This document shows, piece by piece, positions 31,654-39,309 of a DNA stretch of 41,227 nucleotides. The notes under the pieces are model-generated. The model was not told where the DNA came from. It saw only the letters and a list, made by a program, of their open reading frames with translations, and made no database searches. Numbering within the stretch: position 1 is the first letter of the stretch; each line of letters starts with the position of its first letter. Source of the DNA: Nitratireductor sp. (GTDB lineage Bacteria; Pseudomonadota; Alphaproteobacteria; Rhizobiales; Rhizobiaceae); the NCBI GenBank assembly GCA_020441855.1, contig JAGRLL010000154.1, forward strand, positions 1-41,227. Reading direction: 5' to 3'. A program made the translations under genes and the position numbers.

Positions 31654-33237
31654 TTATTCCCCGGACGCAGCGACAGCCGCGTCCGGCAGGTTTAATGCGA
31701 GTTCCTGCTTCTGAACTTTGCCAAGCGCGTTGCGCGGCAATTCGTCGACAAAGAAAACTTGGCTCGGGACTTTGTAATTGGCCATTTTCTGGCGGGCCCA
31801 ATCCAGCAGGTCGCGCTCTTCGAGTTCCGCGCCAGAGGCTCGCACGACAAACGCGATGCCCGTTTCGCCGAGGCGCGGATGCGGCGCGCCTATCACCGCC
31901 ACTTCACGCACCGCGGGATGCTTGGCGATCGCGAATTCGATTTCGGCGGGATAACAATTGAAGCCACCGACGATATACATTTCCTTCTTTCGGCCCGTAA
32001 TCTTCAAATAGCCTTCGTCGTCAAGCAGCCCGATATCTCCGGTCTTCAGCCATCCATCATCTGAAATCGTTTCTTTGGTGCTTTCTTCATCGTCCAGATA
32101 ACCAACCATGTTGTAGGGACTTTTCACCTGGACTTCGCCGTGGCTTCCCGTCGGCAATATCGATCCGTCCTTGTCGACAATCCTTACGCTGACACCTTCG
32201 ATTGGTTTCCCAACGCTGTTTGCCGCAACGGAGATATCGTCGTCGGAAGCCGTGATCGTCGTGATCCCGGCGGTCTCCGTCAGTCCGTAGGAGATGAAGA
32301 CGGTATCTATGTCGAGTTCTTCACGCATGCGGTGCAGAAGTTCCGAGGGAACAACTGCCGCGCCTGTCACGGAGATGCGGAGGGAACTTGTGTCCCTTCG
32401 AACCGAATCCGGTGCCTTCAACATGTCCTCGAATATCGTGGGCGGACCGGGGAAGACCGTAATTTTCTCCCGCTCGATGATCTCGAAAACGGTGCCCAAA
32501 TCATATTTCGGCAGGGGCAGCATGCATGAATGCTTCACGAGACAGGGCAGCCAACCGCCGCGATAGCCGAATGCATGAAAGAAGGGAGTCGCCACGAGAT
32601 ATTTGTCGCTGGAGCCCAGTCCGACACCGTTTCCCCAGGCCTCGGCATTGCCGATGGATTTCTCGTTCGTCATCACGATGCCCTTGGGTTCTCCCGTCGT
32701 GCCCGACGTGAAGGAAATATCCAGAACATCCGAAGGCCTGACCGCTGAAATGTCGCTTTCCAGCAAATGGGGCGAATAGTCGGCGCCTTGCCTGAGAAAC
32801 TCGTTCCAGCCCAGCTCGGACGGTTCCTTGCCGAACACGACAAGACGGCATTCATGCTCGATCGGCGCCTCCTGCAGCATCTTCAGATAGTCCGTGCCGA
32901 GGAAACTGTCGGCGACAAACACGGCCTTGACCTTGGCGCGGTTGATGATGTCTGCAATCTCGTCGCCCTTGAAACGTGTATTGAGCGCTACCAGTATGGC
33001 GCCGCGTATCTGGCCCCCCAACGCGGCAACAACCCACGAAATGGAGTTTGGCGCCCAAACCGCGAACCGGTCTCCATGATTGATGCCCGCCGCGCCGAAA
33101 GCGGCTGCCGTGCGAAAAACGTGTTCGCGCAATTCTTCAAATGTCAGTTCGCTGGTTTCGTCCTTGAGAGCGACATTGCGTGGGCAAACGCGAACAGCTT
33201 CATCCAGTACGGCACCAATCGTTCTTTGAAGAGACAT
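31654..33237 (-). CDS. FadD3-like acyl-CoA ligase (second copy)
   Basis: A 527-residue ANL ligase. P-loop is SFTSGTTGEPKG, A5 motif is YGLTETAG, WLKTGDIG is the A7 region, and the hinge GRKKEMYIVGGFNCYP and terminal LPRNALGKVQKQEL with the adenylation Lys are all present. Its layout follows the FadD3-like ligase at 5677 closely (FFHAFGYRGGWLPCL, FPGPPTIFEDML), so it may activate a related cyclic carboxylate. The ATG at 33237 has GAGGT upstream. It lies downstream of LivF in the second transporter operon, and upstream of two crotonases and an SDR. This links import to CoA activation in one message. Confidence 0.85.
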   Translation of the reverse strand: MSLQRTIGAVLDEAVRVCPRNVALKDETSELTFEELREHVFRTAAAFGAAGINHGDRFAVWAPNSISWVVAALGGQIRGAILVALNTRFKGDEIADIINRAKVKAVFVADSFLGTDYLKMLQEAPIEHECRLVVFGKEPSELGWNEFLRQGADYSPHLLESDISAVRPSDVLDISFTSGTTGEPKGIVMTNEKSIGNAEAWGNGVGLGSSDKYLVATPFFHAFGYRGGWLPCLVKHSCMLPLPKYDLGTVFEIIEREKITVFPGPPTIFEDMLKAPDSVRRDTSSLRISVTGAAVVPSELLHRMREELDIDTVFISYGLTETAGITTITASDDDISVAANSVGKPIEGVSVRIVDKDGSILPTGSHGEVQVKSPYNMVGYLDDEESTKETISDDGWLKTGDIGLLDDEGYLKITGRKKEMYIVGGFNCYPAEIEFAIAKHPAVREVAVIGAPHPRLGETGIAFVVRASGAELEERDLLDWARQKMANYKVPSQVFFVDELPRNALGKVQKQELALNLPDAAVAASGE

Positions 33238-33255
33238 GTCGGTAACCTCGTCCGG

Positions 33256-33492
33256 TTAACGCGTGACGCCGTCGGCAAGCGAATTGATCATTTTGGCGAT
33301 GCCGGCCCCGATAATCGCAAGTCCCGGACAACTCGCGCGACGCACGGCACAACCCCACGGTGCCCCGCGCAATGCGCCGGCCGCCAAAAACAAACTTCCT
33401 TCGAAACAATTCATTCCTGTGTTTCCCATCTTAGGATTGGCCGCTCCGGACTCGGGCTGAAACTTGATGCCGGCAGGATTCTGGAAATGCAT
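33256..33492 (-). CDS. Possible small protein in the livF-fadD gap
   Basis: A 78-residue open frame starts with ATG at 33492 behind GGAAGCGGAG, 19 bases after the livF stop, and ends 18 bases before the ligase start, so it fills the gap almost exactly. The second half contains a hydrophobic run (GLAIIGAGIAKMINSLADGV) and has codon use like the neighbours; the first half does not. I recognise no family. It could be a real small membrane-associated protein or chance. Confidence 0.35.
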   Translation of the reverse strand: MHFQNPAGIKFQPESGAANPKMGNTGMNCFEGSLFLAAGALRGAPWGCAVRRASCPGLAIIGAGIAKMINSLADGVTR

Positions 33493-33511
33493 CGGACTCC
33501 GCTTCCCAGGC

Positions 33512-34213
33512 TCATACGGCGAGATAGTGTTCGATCACCTCGCTATTTGAAGCAATTTCACGAGAGCGCCCGTGGTGCGCCACACGTCCTCTCTCGAGGA
33601 TGTAGGCGCGCTGCGAAACGGCGAGCGCGAGCCGCGCGTTCTGTTCGACCAGAAGAATGGTCATCCCGCTTTCGTTGAGACTGCGCAGGGCGTGGAAAAG
33701 ACCCTTCACGATCACAGGGGCGAGGCCAAGGCTTGGTTCATCGAGCAGCAGCATGCGAGGGCTTCCCATGAGGGCGCGTCCAATGGCGAGCATTTGCTGC
33801 TGACCGCCAGAAAGCGTTCCCGCCTGTTGGTTTCGCCGCTCTTCGAGGACCGGAAAGAGGCGGAAAATATCAGACAGGTCATAGGTTTCGTTGCGTCCGG
33901 AGAGAGCCAGACGACCCAGAACAAGGTTTTCGTAGACGCTCATCCCCGAAAGCATCTGCCTGCCTTCCGGCACCTGAAGCAGCCCGAGGCGCGAAATTCG
34001 ATGCGGTGCCATGCGTGCAAGCGGTCGACCGTCGAAGACGATCTCTCCGCGATGGGCGACCAGTCCGGAAAGGCAGTTGAGCAGGGTGGACTTCCCGGCG
34101 CCGTTCGGGCCAATCAGCGCAACCATTTCGCCCGCCCCAACTTCGAGATCGACTCCCCTCAGTGCCTGGACACCGTCGTAATGCGCCTCCAGCGAGCTTA
34201 CTTTCAGTATCAC
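33512..34213 (-). CDS. livF: LIV-type ABC transporter ATP-binding protein LivF (second system)
   Basis: A 233-residue ATPase. Walker A is GPNGAGKSTLLN (about 37-48), LLQVPEGRQMLSGMSVYENL is the LivF-type Q-loop area, the signature is LSGGQQQMLAIGRALM, and Walker B is MLLLDEPSLGLAP. The start overlaps the stop of livG by 4 bases. It is the last transporter gene before the ligase/crotonase part of the same - strand operon. Confidence 0.9.
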   Translation of the reverse strand: MILKVSSLEAHYDGVQALRGVDLEVGAGEMVALIGPNGAGKSTLLNCLSGLVAHRGEIVFDGRPLARMAPHRISRLGLLQVPEGRQMLSGMSVYENLVLGRLALSGRNETYDLSDIFRLFPVLEERRNQQAGTLSGGQQQMLAIGRALMGSPRMLLLDEPSLGLAPVIVKGLFHALRSLNESGMTILLVEQNARLALAVSQRAYILERGRVAHHGRSREIASNSEVIEHYLAV

Positions 34214-34986
34214 GCAACCCCCTCGAATTCATCCGTGCCCAGATAGGCCGCCACAACGTCGGGATGTTTCAGGACGTAGTCCGGTGTGCCTGACGCGATG
34301 ATCCGCCCGGAATCGAGCACATGCACCTGATGGCAGAGCTTCGAGACGAATTTCACGTCGTGTTCTATCAGCAGGATTCCGACGCCGCTGTCCGCGAGCT
34401 TGCGGAACAGATGGCCAAGGCTTTCGGATTCCGCCTCGTTCATGCCGGCCACCGGTTCGTCCAGCAGCAGGATCTGCGGATCGGTCGCAAATGCGCGCGC
34501 CATCTCGACCCGGCGCTGGTGGCCGTAGGACAAGGCGCCGGCAGTAGCATGGGCCAGATGCCCTATTTCAAACCGGCCCAGCATCTCCATGGCCGCGTCC
34601 TGCAATTGGGCAGTTTCGGCACGGGACGACGGCAGCGCCAGAAGCCCCGAGAGGATCGATGCCGTCTCGCGCCGGTGGTAGCCAATCATCACGTTTTCCA
34701 GAACTGTGCCGTCGGTCAGCAGTCGGATGTTCTGGAAGGTGCGCGCGACACCCAACCGCACGACGGCTTCCGGCGGGGCGGTGCCGATATCCTGCCCGTC
34801 AAGCGTGATCGTGCCGGATGAGAGTTTGAGAAGGCCGGTAATCAGGTTGACCAGCGTGCTCTTGCCGGCACCATTGGGGCCGATCAAGCCTGTTATTTCC
34901 CCGGACGCCATAGTGAACGAGACATCGCGAATTGCCTGCAATCCGCCAAAAGATTTGCCGACGTTTTTCAGATCGAGAGAGGTCAC
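34210..34986 (-). CDS. livG: LIV-type ABC transporter ATP-binding protein LivG (second system)
   Basis: A 258-residue ATPase. I choose GTG at 34986-34984, which overlaps the livM stop as GTGA; a longer frame would run back over livM. Walker A is GPNGAGKSTLVN, RTFQNIRLL is the LivG-type Q-loop, LSYGHQRRVEMARA is the signature (with His instead of the usual Gln), and Walker B is ILLLDEPVAGMNEAE. The C-terminal YVLKHPDVVAAYLG is typical of LivG. Together with livF it powers the LivH-LivM channel. Confidence 0.9.
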   Translation of the reverse strand: MTSLDLKNVGKSFGGLQAIRDVSFTMASGEITGLIGPNGAGKSTLVNLITGLLKLSSGTITLDGQDIGTAPPEAVVRLGVARTFQNIRLLTDGTVLENVMIGYHRRETASILSGLLALPSSRAETAQLQDAAMEMLGRFEIGHLAHATAGALSYGHQRRVEMARAFATDPQILLLDEPVAGMNEAESESLGHLFRKLADSGVGILLIEHDVKFVSKLCHQVHVLDSGRIIASGTPDYVLKHPDVVAAYLGTDEFEGVA

Positions 34987-35861
34987 GACGTTTCTCCCCC
35001 AATCATGTTCCGTCCGGTACCATTCCTTCTCTGGCGCAGTTTGTGGACCAGCAGATCGCCGACCCCGTCCGGAACGAAGATGATCACCGCCAGAAGGATT
35101 GCGCCGTGCAGAAAGAGACGGTTTTCCGCCAGCGGGCGCGCGATTTCGGGAAGGACCGCCAGGATCAGGGCTCCGGCGATGGGGCCCGCCAGCGTGGCGC
35201 GTCCGCCAAGCACGATCGTCGTGAGAACCGACACGACCATCGCAAAGCCGAACTGTTCTGGGGTGATCGTGTAGAAATAAAGCCCCTGCATCGCACCGAA
35301 GAGGCCGCCGATCGCGCCGCTCAGCACAAATGCCAGCGTATGGTACTTGCGGATTGAAACACCCAGGCACGCGGCCACGGTTTCGTCCTGGCGAATTGCA
35401 TCCCAGGCACGGCCAATGCCGGACCTGCCGATTGACCAGACGACGTAGATCACGATGGCAACGGCAATCAAAAGGTGCCAGCTCTCCACCAGCTTCGGGA
35501 TGCGGTTCATGCCCATCGCGCCACCGGTATACGGTTCGAGGTAGTAGAGCGCGTTCAGCACGATCTCCACGAAAGCCAGGGTCGCGATGGCCTGGAACAC
35601 TCCGCGCAGACGCGACAGGGGAACCGACAGGAGCAGGCCTCCAAGTCCGGCCACCAGGGTCGCGGCCAATATGGCGGGAAGACCACCGAATTCCGACTTG
35701 GTCACCAGGTAGCCCGCCAGGTAGGCGCCAATGGCAACGAAGCCAACCGTGGCGATCGAGAACACCCCCGCGCGCAACACAATCTGCTGAGAATAGGCAA
35801 AGCCAAGGCTCAGCAGGAAAAAGTCGAAAAGGGCCTGATTGGCGGTGAAGAATTGCATCAT
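34983..35861 (-). CDS. livM: LIV-type ABC transporter permease LivM (second system)
   Basis: A 292-residue membrane protein with about eight to nine hydrophobic segments. It contains the LivM-type IVLRAGVFSIATVGFVAIGAYLAG and the cytoplasmic coupling loop GRAWDAIRQDETVAACLGVSIRKYH. GGRATLAGPIAGALIL is the conserved glycine-rich stretch. Start ATG 35861 lies inside the livH stop (4-base overlap). It forms the channel with LivH. Confidence 0.9.
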   Translation of the reverse strand: MMQFFTANQALFDFFLLSLGFAYSQQIVLRAGVFSIATVGFVAIGAYLAGYLVTKSEFGGLPAILAATLVAGLGGLLLSVPLSRLRGVFQAIATLAFVEIVLNALYYLEPYTGGAMGMNRIPKLVESWHLLIAVAIVIYVVWSIGRSGIGRAWDAIRQDETVAACLGVSIRKYHTLAFVLSGAIGGLFGAMQGLYFYTITPEQFGFAMVVSVLTTIVLGGRATLAGPIAGALILAVLPEIARPLAENRLFLHGAILLAVIIFVPDGVGDLLVHKLRQRRNGTGRNMIGGETS

Positions 35862-36751
35862 TTCCGCCCCACTCGAGCGGCCATGCCCGCCGCGCCGAAC
35901 AGGCCGTTCGGCTGCACCAGCAAGACGAGGAAGAGGATCGCGAAGATCAGCATGTCAGGCACTCCGGTCGGCAGGTAGGCTACTGCAAGCGCCTGGAGCA
36001 CGCCCAACAGAAGGCTGGCGGCCACGGCTCCGGTCAGGCTGCCAAGCCCTCCGATTACCACCACGACGAAGGCCTTGAGCATGTAGGGCTCGCCCATGAG
36101 GAAGTGGATCGAGTTGAACGACAGACCGATAAGAACGCCGGTCAGCCCGGCCAGTGCGCCGGCAATGAAGAATGTCTGGAGATAGACGGCCGAAGGACTC
36201 ACCCCGAGAAGGGAAGCCGTGGAAGGGTTTTCGGCCACAGCTCGGATCTGGCGACCAAAGCTCGTTTTGTTGAGATACCAGCCGAGGCCGCCAGTCAGCA
36301 CGATCACGGCCGCGAATATGACCAGCTGGAGCAACGAGATGCGCAGCCCGAAGATCGTGAAAAACTGGATCGGGAACGTACCGAATGGAAACCGCAGGAC
36401 CTGTGTGTTCGAAACCTGCTGGGCGACCGAAATCAACATCATGTCGATCCCGAGAGTCGACACGATGGCGGCATATTCGATATCGTGACTGCGTCGGCGC
36501 AGGGGTTGGATTGCGATCAGGTCGATCAGAACCGACACCAGCCCGGCCACCACCATCGCCAGCAGGATGGCGAGTGGAAATGGAACGCCGGTATCGACAG
36601 CATAAAAGGAAACAAAGGCGCCGGCCATGAAGACGCCGCCATGTGCCAGATTGAGGATCCTCTGCACCCCGAAGATCAGAGAAAATCCCAGCGCAAAGAG
36701 CGCGTAGACTGCTCCTGATGCGATACCATTGAGGATCTGCTGCAGCATCAT
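35858..36751 (-). CDS. livH: LIV-type ABC transporter permease LivH (second system)
   Basis: A 297-residue membrane protein starting MMLQQILNGIASGAVYALFALGFSLIFGVQRILNLAHGG, the standard LivH N-terminus. The coupling loop GRQIRAVAENPSTASLLGVSPSAVY and the GGLGSLTGAVAASLLLGVLQ segment are intact. It is the first gene of the long - strand operon livH-M-G-F-(small)-fadD-crotonase-SDR-crotonase. Its promoter region, shared with the divergent TetR gene, contains a [T/C]ACC-N8-GGTAG site at 36823-36839. Confidence 0.9.
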   Translation of the reverse strand: MMLQQILNGIASGAVYALFALGFSLIFGVQRILNLAHGGVFMAGAFVSFYAVDTGVPFPLAILLAMVVAGLVSVLIDLIAIQPLRRRSHDIEYAAIVSTLGIDMMLISVAQQVSNTQVLRFPFGTFPIQFFTIFGLRISLLQLVIFAAVIVLTGGLGWYLNKTSFGRQIRAVAENPSTASLLGVSPSAVYLQTFFIAGALAGLTGVLIGLSFNSIHFLMGEPYMLKAFVVVVIGGLGSLTGAVAASLLLGVLQALAVAYLPTGVPDMLIFAILFLVLLVQPNGLFGAAGMAARVGRK

Positions 36752-36822
36752 GCGATTAGCCCCCCATTTTGCATCTCTGCTGAAACAGGCGATCTCTTCA
36801 CGGCGGATAATCTATTGATACC

Positions 36823-36839
36823 CACCGTCCGTTTGGTAG
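36823..36839. promoter_or_regulatory. Candidate TetR operator between livH and the TetR gene
   Basis: CACC (36823-36826), eight bases, then GGTAG (36835-36839); the right half reads GTTTGGTAG. It has the same spacing and half-site as the sites at 39040-39056 and 39125-39142. It lies 71 bases upstream of livH and 82 bases upstream of the TetR start, as expected for a shared, autoregulated operator. Confidence 0.55.
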
Positions 36840-36921
36840 ATAATGAGGGACTCGCCGGTTCTCCTGTTTCGACTTCGGTCGGGTTCAGGGCGGGAAGCCT
36901 GGCGCTGGAGAAAGGCCTGAC

Positions 36922-37548
36922 GTGAGTACGATACCCAACCGCAATCAGCCTGCCGCCACTCGCAAACCGCGCGAGGAACGCTGGTCTGAAATCCTTACGG
37001 TCGCCACCGAGCTTTTTTATCAGAAAGGCTACGAGGGGACGTCGCTCCAGGAAATCGCCGAACGGCTCGGCATCATGAAGGGCAGCCTCTACTATTACAT
37101 TCGCTCCAAGGAGGACATCCTGTTCGTGGTGCTGAACGAGGCGCACAAGGCCGGCCTCGAAAGGATGACGAGTGCTGCGCAGGTCGAGGGGACGGCGCTG
37201 GACCGACTCCGCGCCATGATCATTGCCCACATCCGCAGCATCGCCGACAATGTGATCAGCACGGCCGTATTCCTGAACGAAATGAAATCCCTTCCGCAGG
37301 AATCGCAGGACAAGATCCTCGGCGGCGCGGTGAACTATCCGAAAATGTTCGAGCAGGTTCTGCGAGAAGGCATGGAAGAGGGCACGATCAGGCAAGACCT
37401 CGACCCCAAACTGACTGCCACGATTGTGCTCGGCTCGCTGAACTCGACGCATCGCTGGCTCCACCCGGAACGACATGGCAACCTTCGCAAGGTCCAGGAC
37501 CACTTCACGCGCATCCTGATCTCGGGGCTGGCAAGCGATGGCAACTGA
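36922..37548 (+). CDS. TetR-family regulator (KstR2-like)
   Basis: A 208-residue TetR regulator starting at GTG 36922 (AAAGG upstream). The HTH is in LFYQKGYEGTSLQEIAERLGIMKGSLYYYIRSKEDIL, about residues 32-68 (shown as separate motifs GTSLQEIAERLG and GSLYYYIRSKED). The C-terminal ~130 residues, with VLREGMEEGTIRQDLDPKLTA and a late WLHPE, resemble KstR2, which senses HIP-CoA. In this group the ligand is generally a CoA ester, so a CoA thioester made by the nearby ligases is a likely inducer. It diverges from the LIV/ligase operon and converges on the binding-protein gene. Three matching sites (see operators) mark its probable regulon. Confidence 0.85.
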   Translation: MSTIPNRNQPAATRKPREERWSEILTVATELFYQKGYEGTSLQEIAERLGIMKGSLYYYIRSKEDILFVVLNEAHKAGLERMTSAAQVEGTALDRLRAMIIAHIRSIADNVISTAVFLNEMKSLPQESQDKILGGAVNYPKMFEQVLREGMEEGTIRQDLDPKLTATIVLGSLNSTHRWLHPERHGNLRKVQDHFTRILISGLASDGN

Positions 37549-37673
37549 AACGGCGGTCATGCGACGTGGCTTTCGCTCACTCGAGCCTGCGATTCGCCAA
37601 TCATGGGAGAAGCGACTTCGCCGGGGTCGGTGATCTGAAGGGGGGGAATCATGTCTGTCTGCTCTTCAAGGCG

Positions 37674-37700
37674 GGGACGGGCCGGTGGCCGACCCGTCCC
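37674..37700. terminator. Hairpin between convergent TetR and binding-protein genes
   Basis: GGGACGGGCCGG (37674-37685) and CCGACCCGTCCC (37689-37700) pair in 11 of 12 positions around a TGG loop. The hairpin lies 14 bases past the binding-protein stop and about 125 bases past the TetR stop. No T-run follows; it likely protects or ends transcripts from both sides. Confidence 0.55.
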
Positions 37701-37714
37701 GATCTTGACAAGGG

Positions 37715-38854
37715 TCACTTGACGGCGACGAACTTGCCGTCCTTGACCGTCACCACGTTAATTCCGAAGTGCGGAAAGCGGTCTGCGTCATAAGAAAAGC
37801 CGCCCTGGCCCACCGCGACCATGAGGGCGTCGGTGGTATTCATTGCGTCCCGCACCTTCTCGCGCGTGGGTTCTGGAGAAGAACGGCGGATGGCGTCGGC
37901 AATGACGAGACCGGCGCTGTAACCCATCGCCCCCCAATTGCTTGGTTCGCGGCCGTACTTTTTCTCGTAGGACCGGGCGAACTCCTCGCCGACCTCGTTG
38001 GTGCCGCCCGGCACCCAGTCGGCAATGAAAGTCACACCCTCGACCGCGCCGCCCCCAATGCGGATCAGGTCCGGTGAGGCCAAAGAGGTTATGCCGAAGA
38101 TCTTCGTGTCGGGGTTCAGACCGGCCTGCTTGAGCTGGATGACGATATTCGCCGCCATGGCCGCGGGCGCCGACACGAAAAGGCAATCTGCGTCGCTGGA
38201 CGCCAGGCGAACCGCAGCTGCCGAATAGTCGGTCTCGTTGCCCTTCAGGCCAATCTCGTCACCGGTCTCGGCGCCCGCCTTCTTGAGCAGGTCCAGGAAG
38301 ATGCGAGTTTGGGTGACATAACTTTCGTTGTCTGTGACGCTGATCGACTGACACTTCTTCACCCCGGCCTTCTCGGCCGCGTACTTGGCGAGCGTCGGAA
38401 CCACCTGTGGACCGGGCTGCGCAGTGATGAAGGAGTAGGGGCCGGTCTCCCGTGCCTCGACGGTATTCGTGACCGTCATCATCGGCAGTTTGGCTTCGTT
38501 GGCCACAGTGCCGGCCACGCCGGCAACGACACCGGAGGTCGGACCGGCGACGATCAGGATCTTCGGATCGTTCGCATAGCGGCGCATCAACGTGATCACC
38601 TGGGATTTGTCCGAGGCGTCGTCCGCGACGCTATACTCGATCGTGATGCCCTCGCCGAAGCCGCCTGTCTCGTTGGCGTGATCGAAGGCCATCTGGATGC
38701 CCTCCGCAAAGGGAGCCCCGAGAAAGCCGGCTGGACCGGTCAGAGCCTGAAGGATGGCGACCTTGTAGGTCTCGGCCTGGGCCGCAAAGGGCGCGAGAAC
38801 CGCCAGTCCCGTGAGAGCGGCTGAGCCGAGCAGCGTCTTTAATGTGAGTTTCAT
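37715..38854 (-). CDS. LIV-type ABC substrate-binding protein (second system)
   Basis: A 379-residue periplasmic binding protein with signal peptide MKLTLKTLLGSAALTGLAVLAPFAAQAE (cleavage after AQA). It starts at 38854 behind AAGGGAGG, a strong ribosome-binding site. Type I HAAT features are visible: KVAILQALTGPAGFLGAPFAEGIQMAFDHAN, ILIVAGPTSGVVAGVAGTVANEAKLPM and GVEGVTFIADW-like hinge segments. It is transcribed alone and apart from its likely partner operon livHMGF. The TetR-type site at 39040-39056 lies in its promoter region, so both would be controlled together. Ligand unknown. Confidence 0.87.
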   Translation of the reverse strand: MKLTLKTLLGSAALTGLAVLAPFAAQAETYKVAILQALTGPAGFLGAPFAEGIQMAFDHANETGGFGEGITIEYSVADDASDKSQVITLMRRYANDPKILIVAGPTSGVVAGVAGTVANEAKLPMMTVTNTVEARETGPYSFITAQPGPQVVPTLAKYAAEKAGVKKCQSISVTDNESYVTQTRIFLDLLKKAGAETGDEIGLKGNETDYSAAAVRLASSDADCLFVSAPAAMAANIVIQLKQAGLNPDTKIFGITSLASPDLIRIGGGAVEGVTFIADWVPGGTNEVGEEFARSYEKKYGREPSNWGAMGYSAGLVIADAIRRSSPEPTREKVRDAMNTTDALMVAVGQGGFSYDADRFPHFGINVVTVKDGKFVAVK

Positions 38855-39039
38855 CTTACCTCCCTTGGTGGAAACCCTTGCGCCTCCCCGAGGCGCCTGA
38901 TCGGGCCGAACTGCTCGCGGACATCTCTGCCGCCAGCCGCCCGGCCGTTCCCGATGCGGACAATTGCCGCAAGTTCACGACGGCAGGCCGTTCAGTCGCT
39001 CCCCGCTGGCTGACAACAACCTACCGTTTGTTAGTTTAA

Positions 39040-39056
39040 TACCTGACGACTGGTAG
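39040..39056. promoter_or_regulatory. Candidate TetR operator upstream of the binding-protein gene
   Basis: TACC (39040-39043), eight bases (TGACGACT), GGTAG (39052-39056): the same inverted-repeat spacing as the other two sites. It lies about 186 bases upstream of the binding-protein ATG on the - strand and close to the site at 39125, so the pair may act on both divergent genes. Confidence 0.5.
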
Positions 39057-39124
39057 GTAGGCAACAGATTTGTGAAAGCGGGCTGGACGCGGGCTTAGCC
39101 GGTTGCAAACCGGCGAGAATATAC

Positions 39125-39142
39125 CTACCAACGGTTTGGTAG
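39125..39142. promoter_or_regulatory. Best TetR operator candidate, upstream of the third acyl-CoA ligase
   Basis: CTACCAACGGTTTGGTAG is an 18-bp element whose outer seven bases on each side (CTACCAA/TTGGTAG) are exact inverted copies around CGGT. It is the most symmetric of the three sites. The 14-base core TACC-N8-GGTA is also met, in the form CACC or TACC with GGTAG, at 36823 and 39040. It lies about 165 bases before the ligase ATG. Confidence 0.65.
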
Positions 39143-39240
39143 AAAAATGTGTTGCGAGCGTTCCTGGGGATTTCTATGATCCGGCGCAGAGGCCGAAATG
39201 CGTCCCGCGCGGTGGGGCAGGACAGGAGGAGCCGAAGGAG

Positions 39241-39309
39241 ATGAAGTGCAGGGTGATGGTCGTGAAAGGTGCGGCGTCCTACCTGGATGCCGGGGTGAGG
39301 GCGCGATGA
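39241..39309 (+). CDS. Possible 22-residue leader peptide overlapping the ligase start
   Basis: An ATG at 39241 follows AGGAGGA (39224-39230) at a good distance and encodes 22 residues (MKCRVMVVKGAASYLDAGVRAR). It stops in the ATGA that also contains the ligase ATG at 39306. This is the best ribosome-binding site in the region, so the frame may be a translationally coupled leader. It could equally be accidental, with the ligase starting at a GTG (39246) instead. Confidence 0.3.
   Translation: MKCRVMVVKGAASYLDAGVRAR

Larger units (their letters stand above)
38855..39305. other. Divergent promoter region of binding protein and third ligase
   Basis: This 451-base region separates the binding-protein start from the ligase at 39306. 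It contains two [T/C]ACC-N8-GGTAG sites (39040-39056, 39125-39142), an extra half-site-like CTACCGTTTGTTAG (39021-39034) and a possible short leader frame (39241-39309). No recognisable longer gene is present. Confidence 0.6.

Noticed and set aside
36752-39305. Classical KstR2-type operator (CAAG-N2-CTTG core) near the KstR2-like TetR gene
   Set aside because: I did not spot that core in the promoter regions; the [T/C]ACC-N8-GGTAG sites explain them better.
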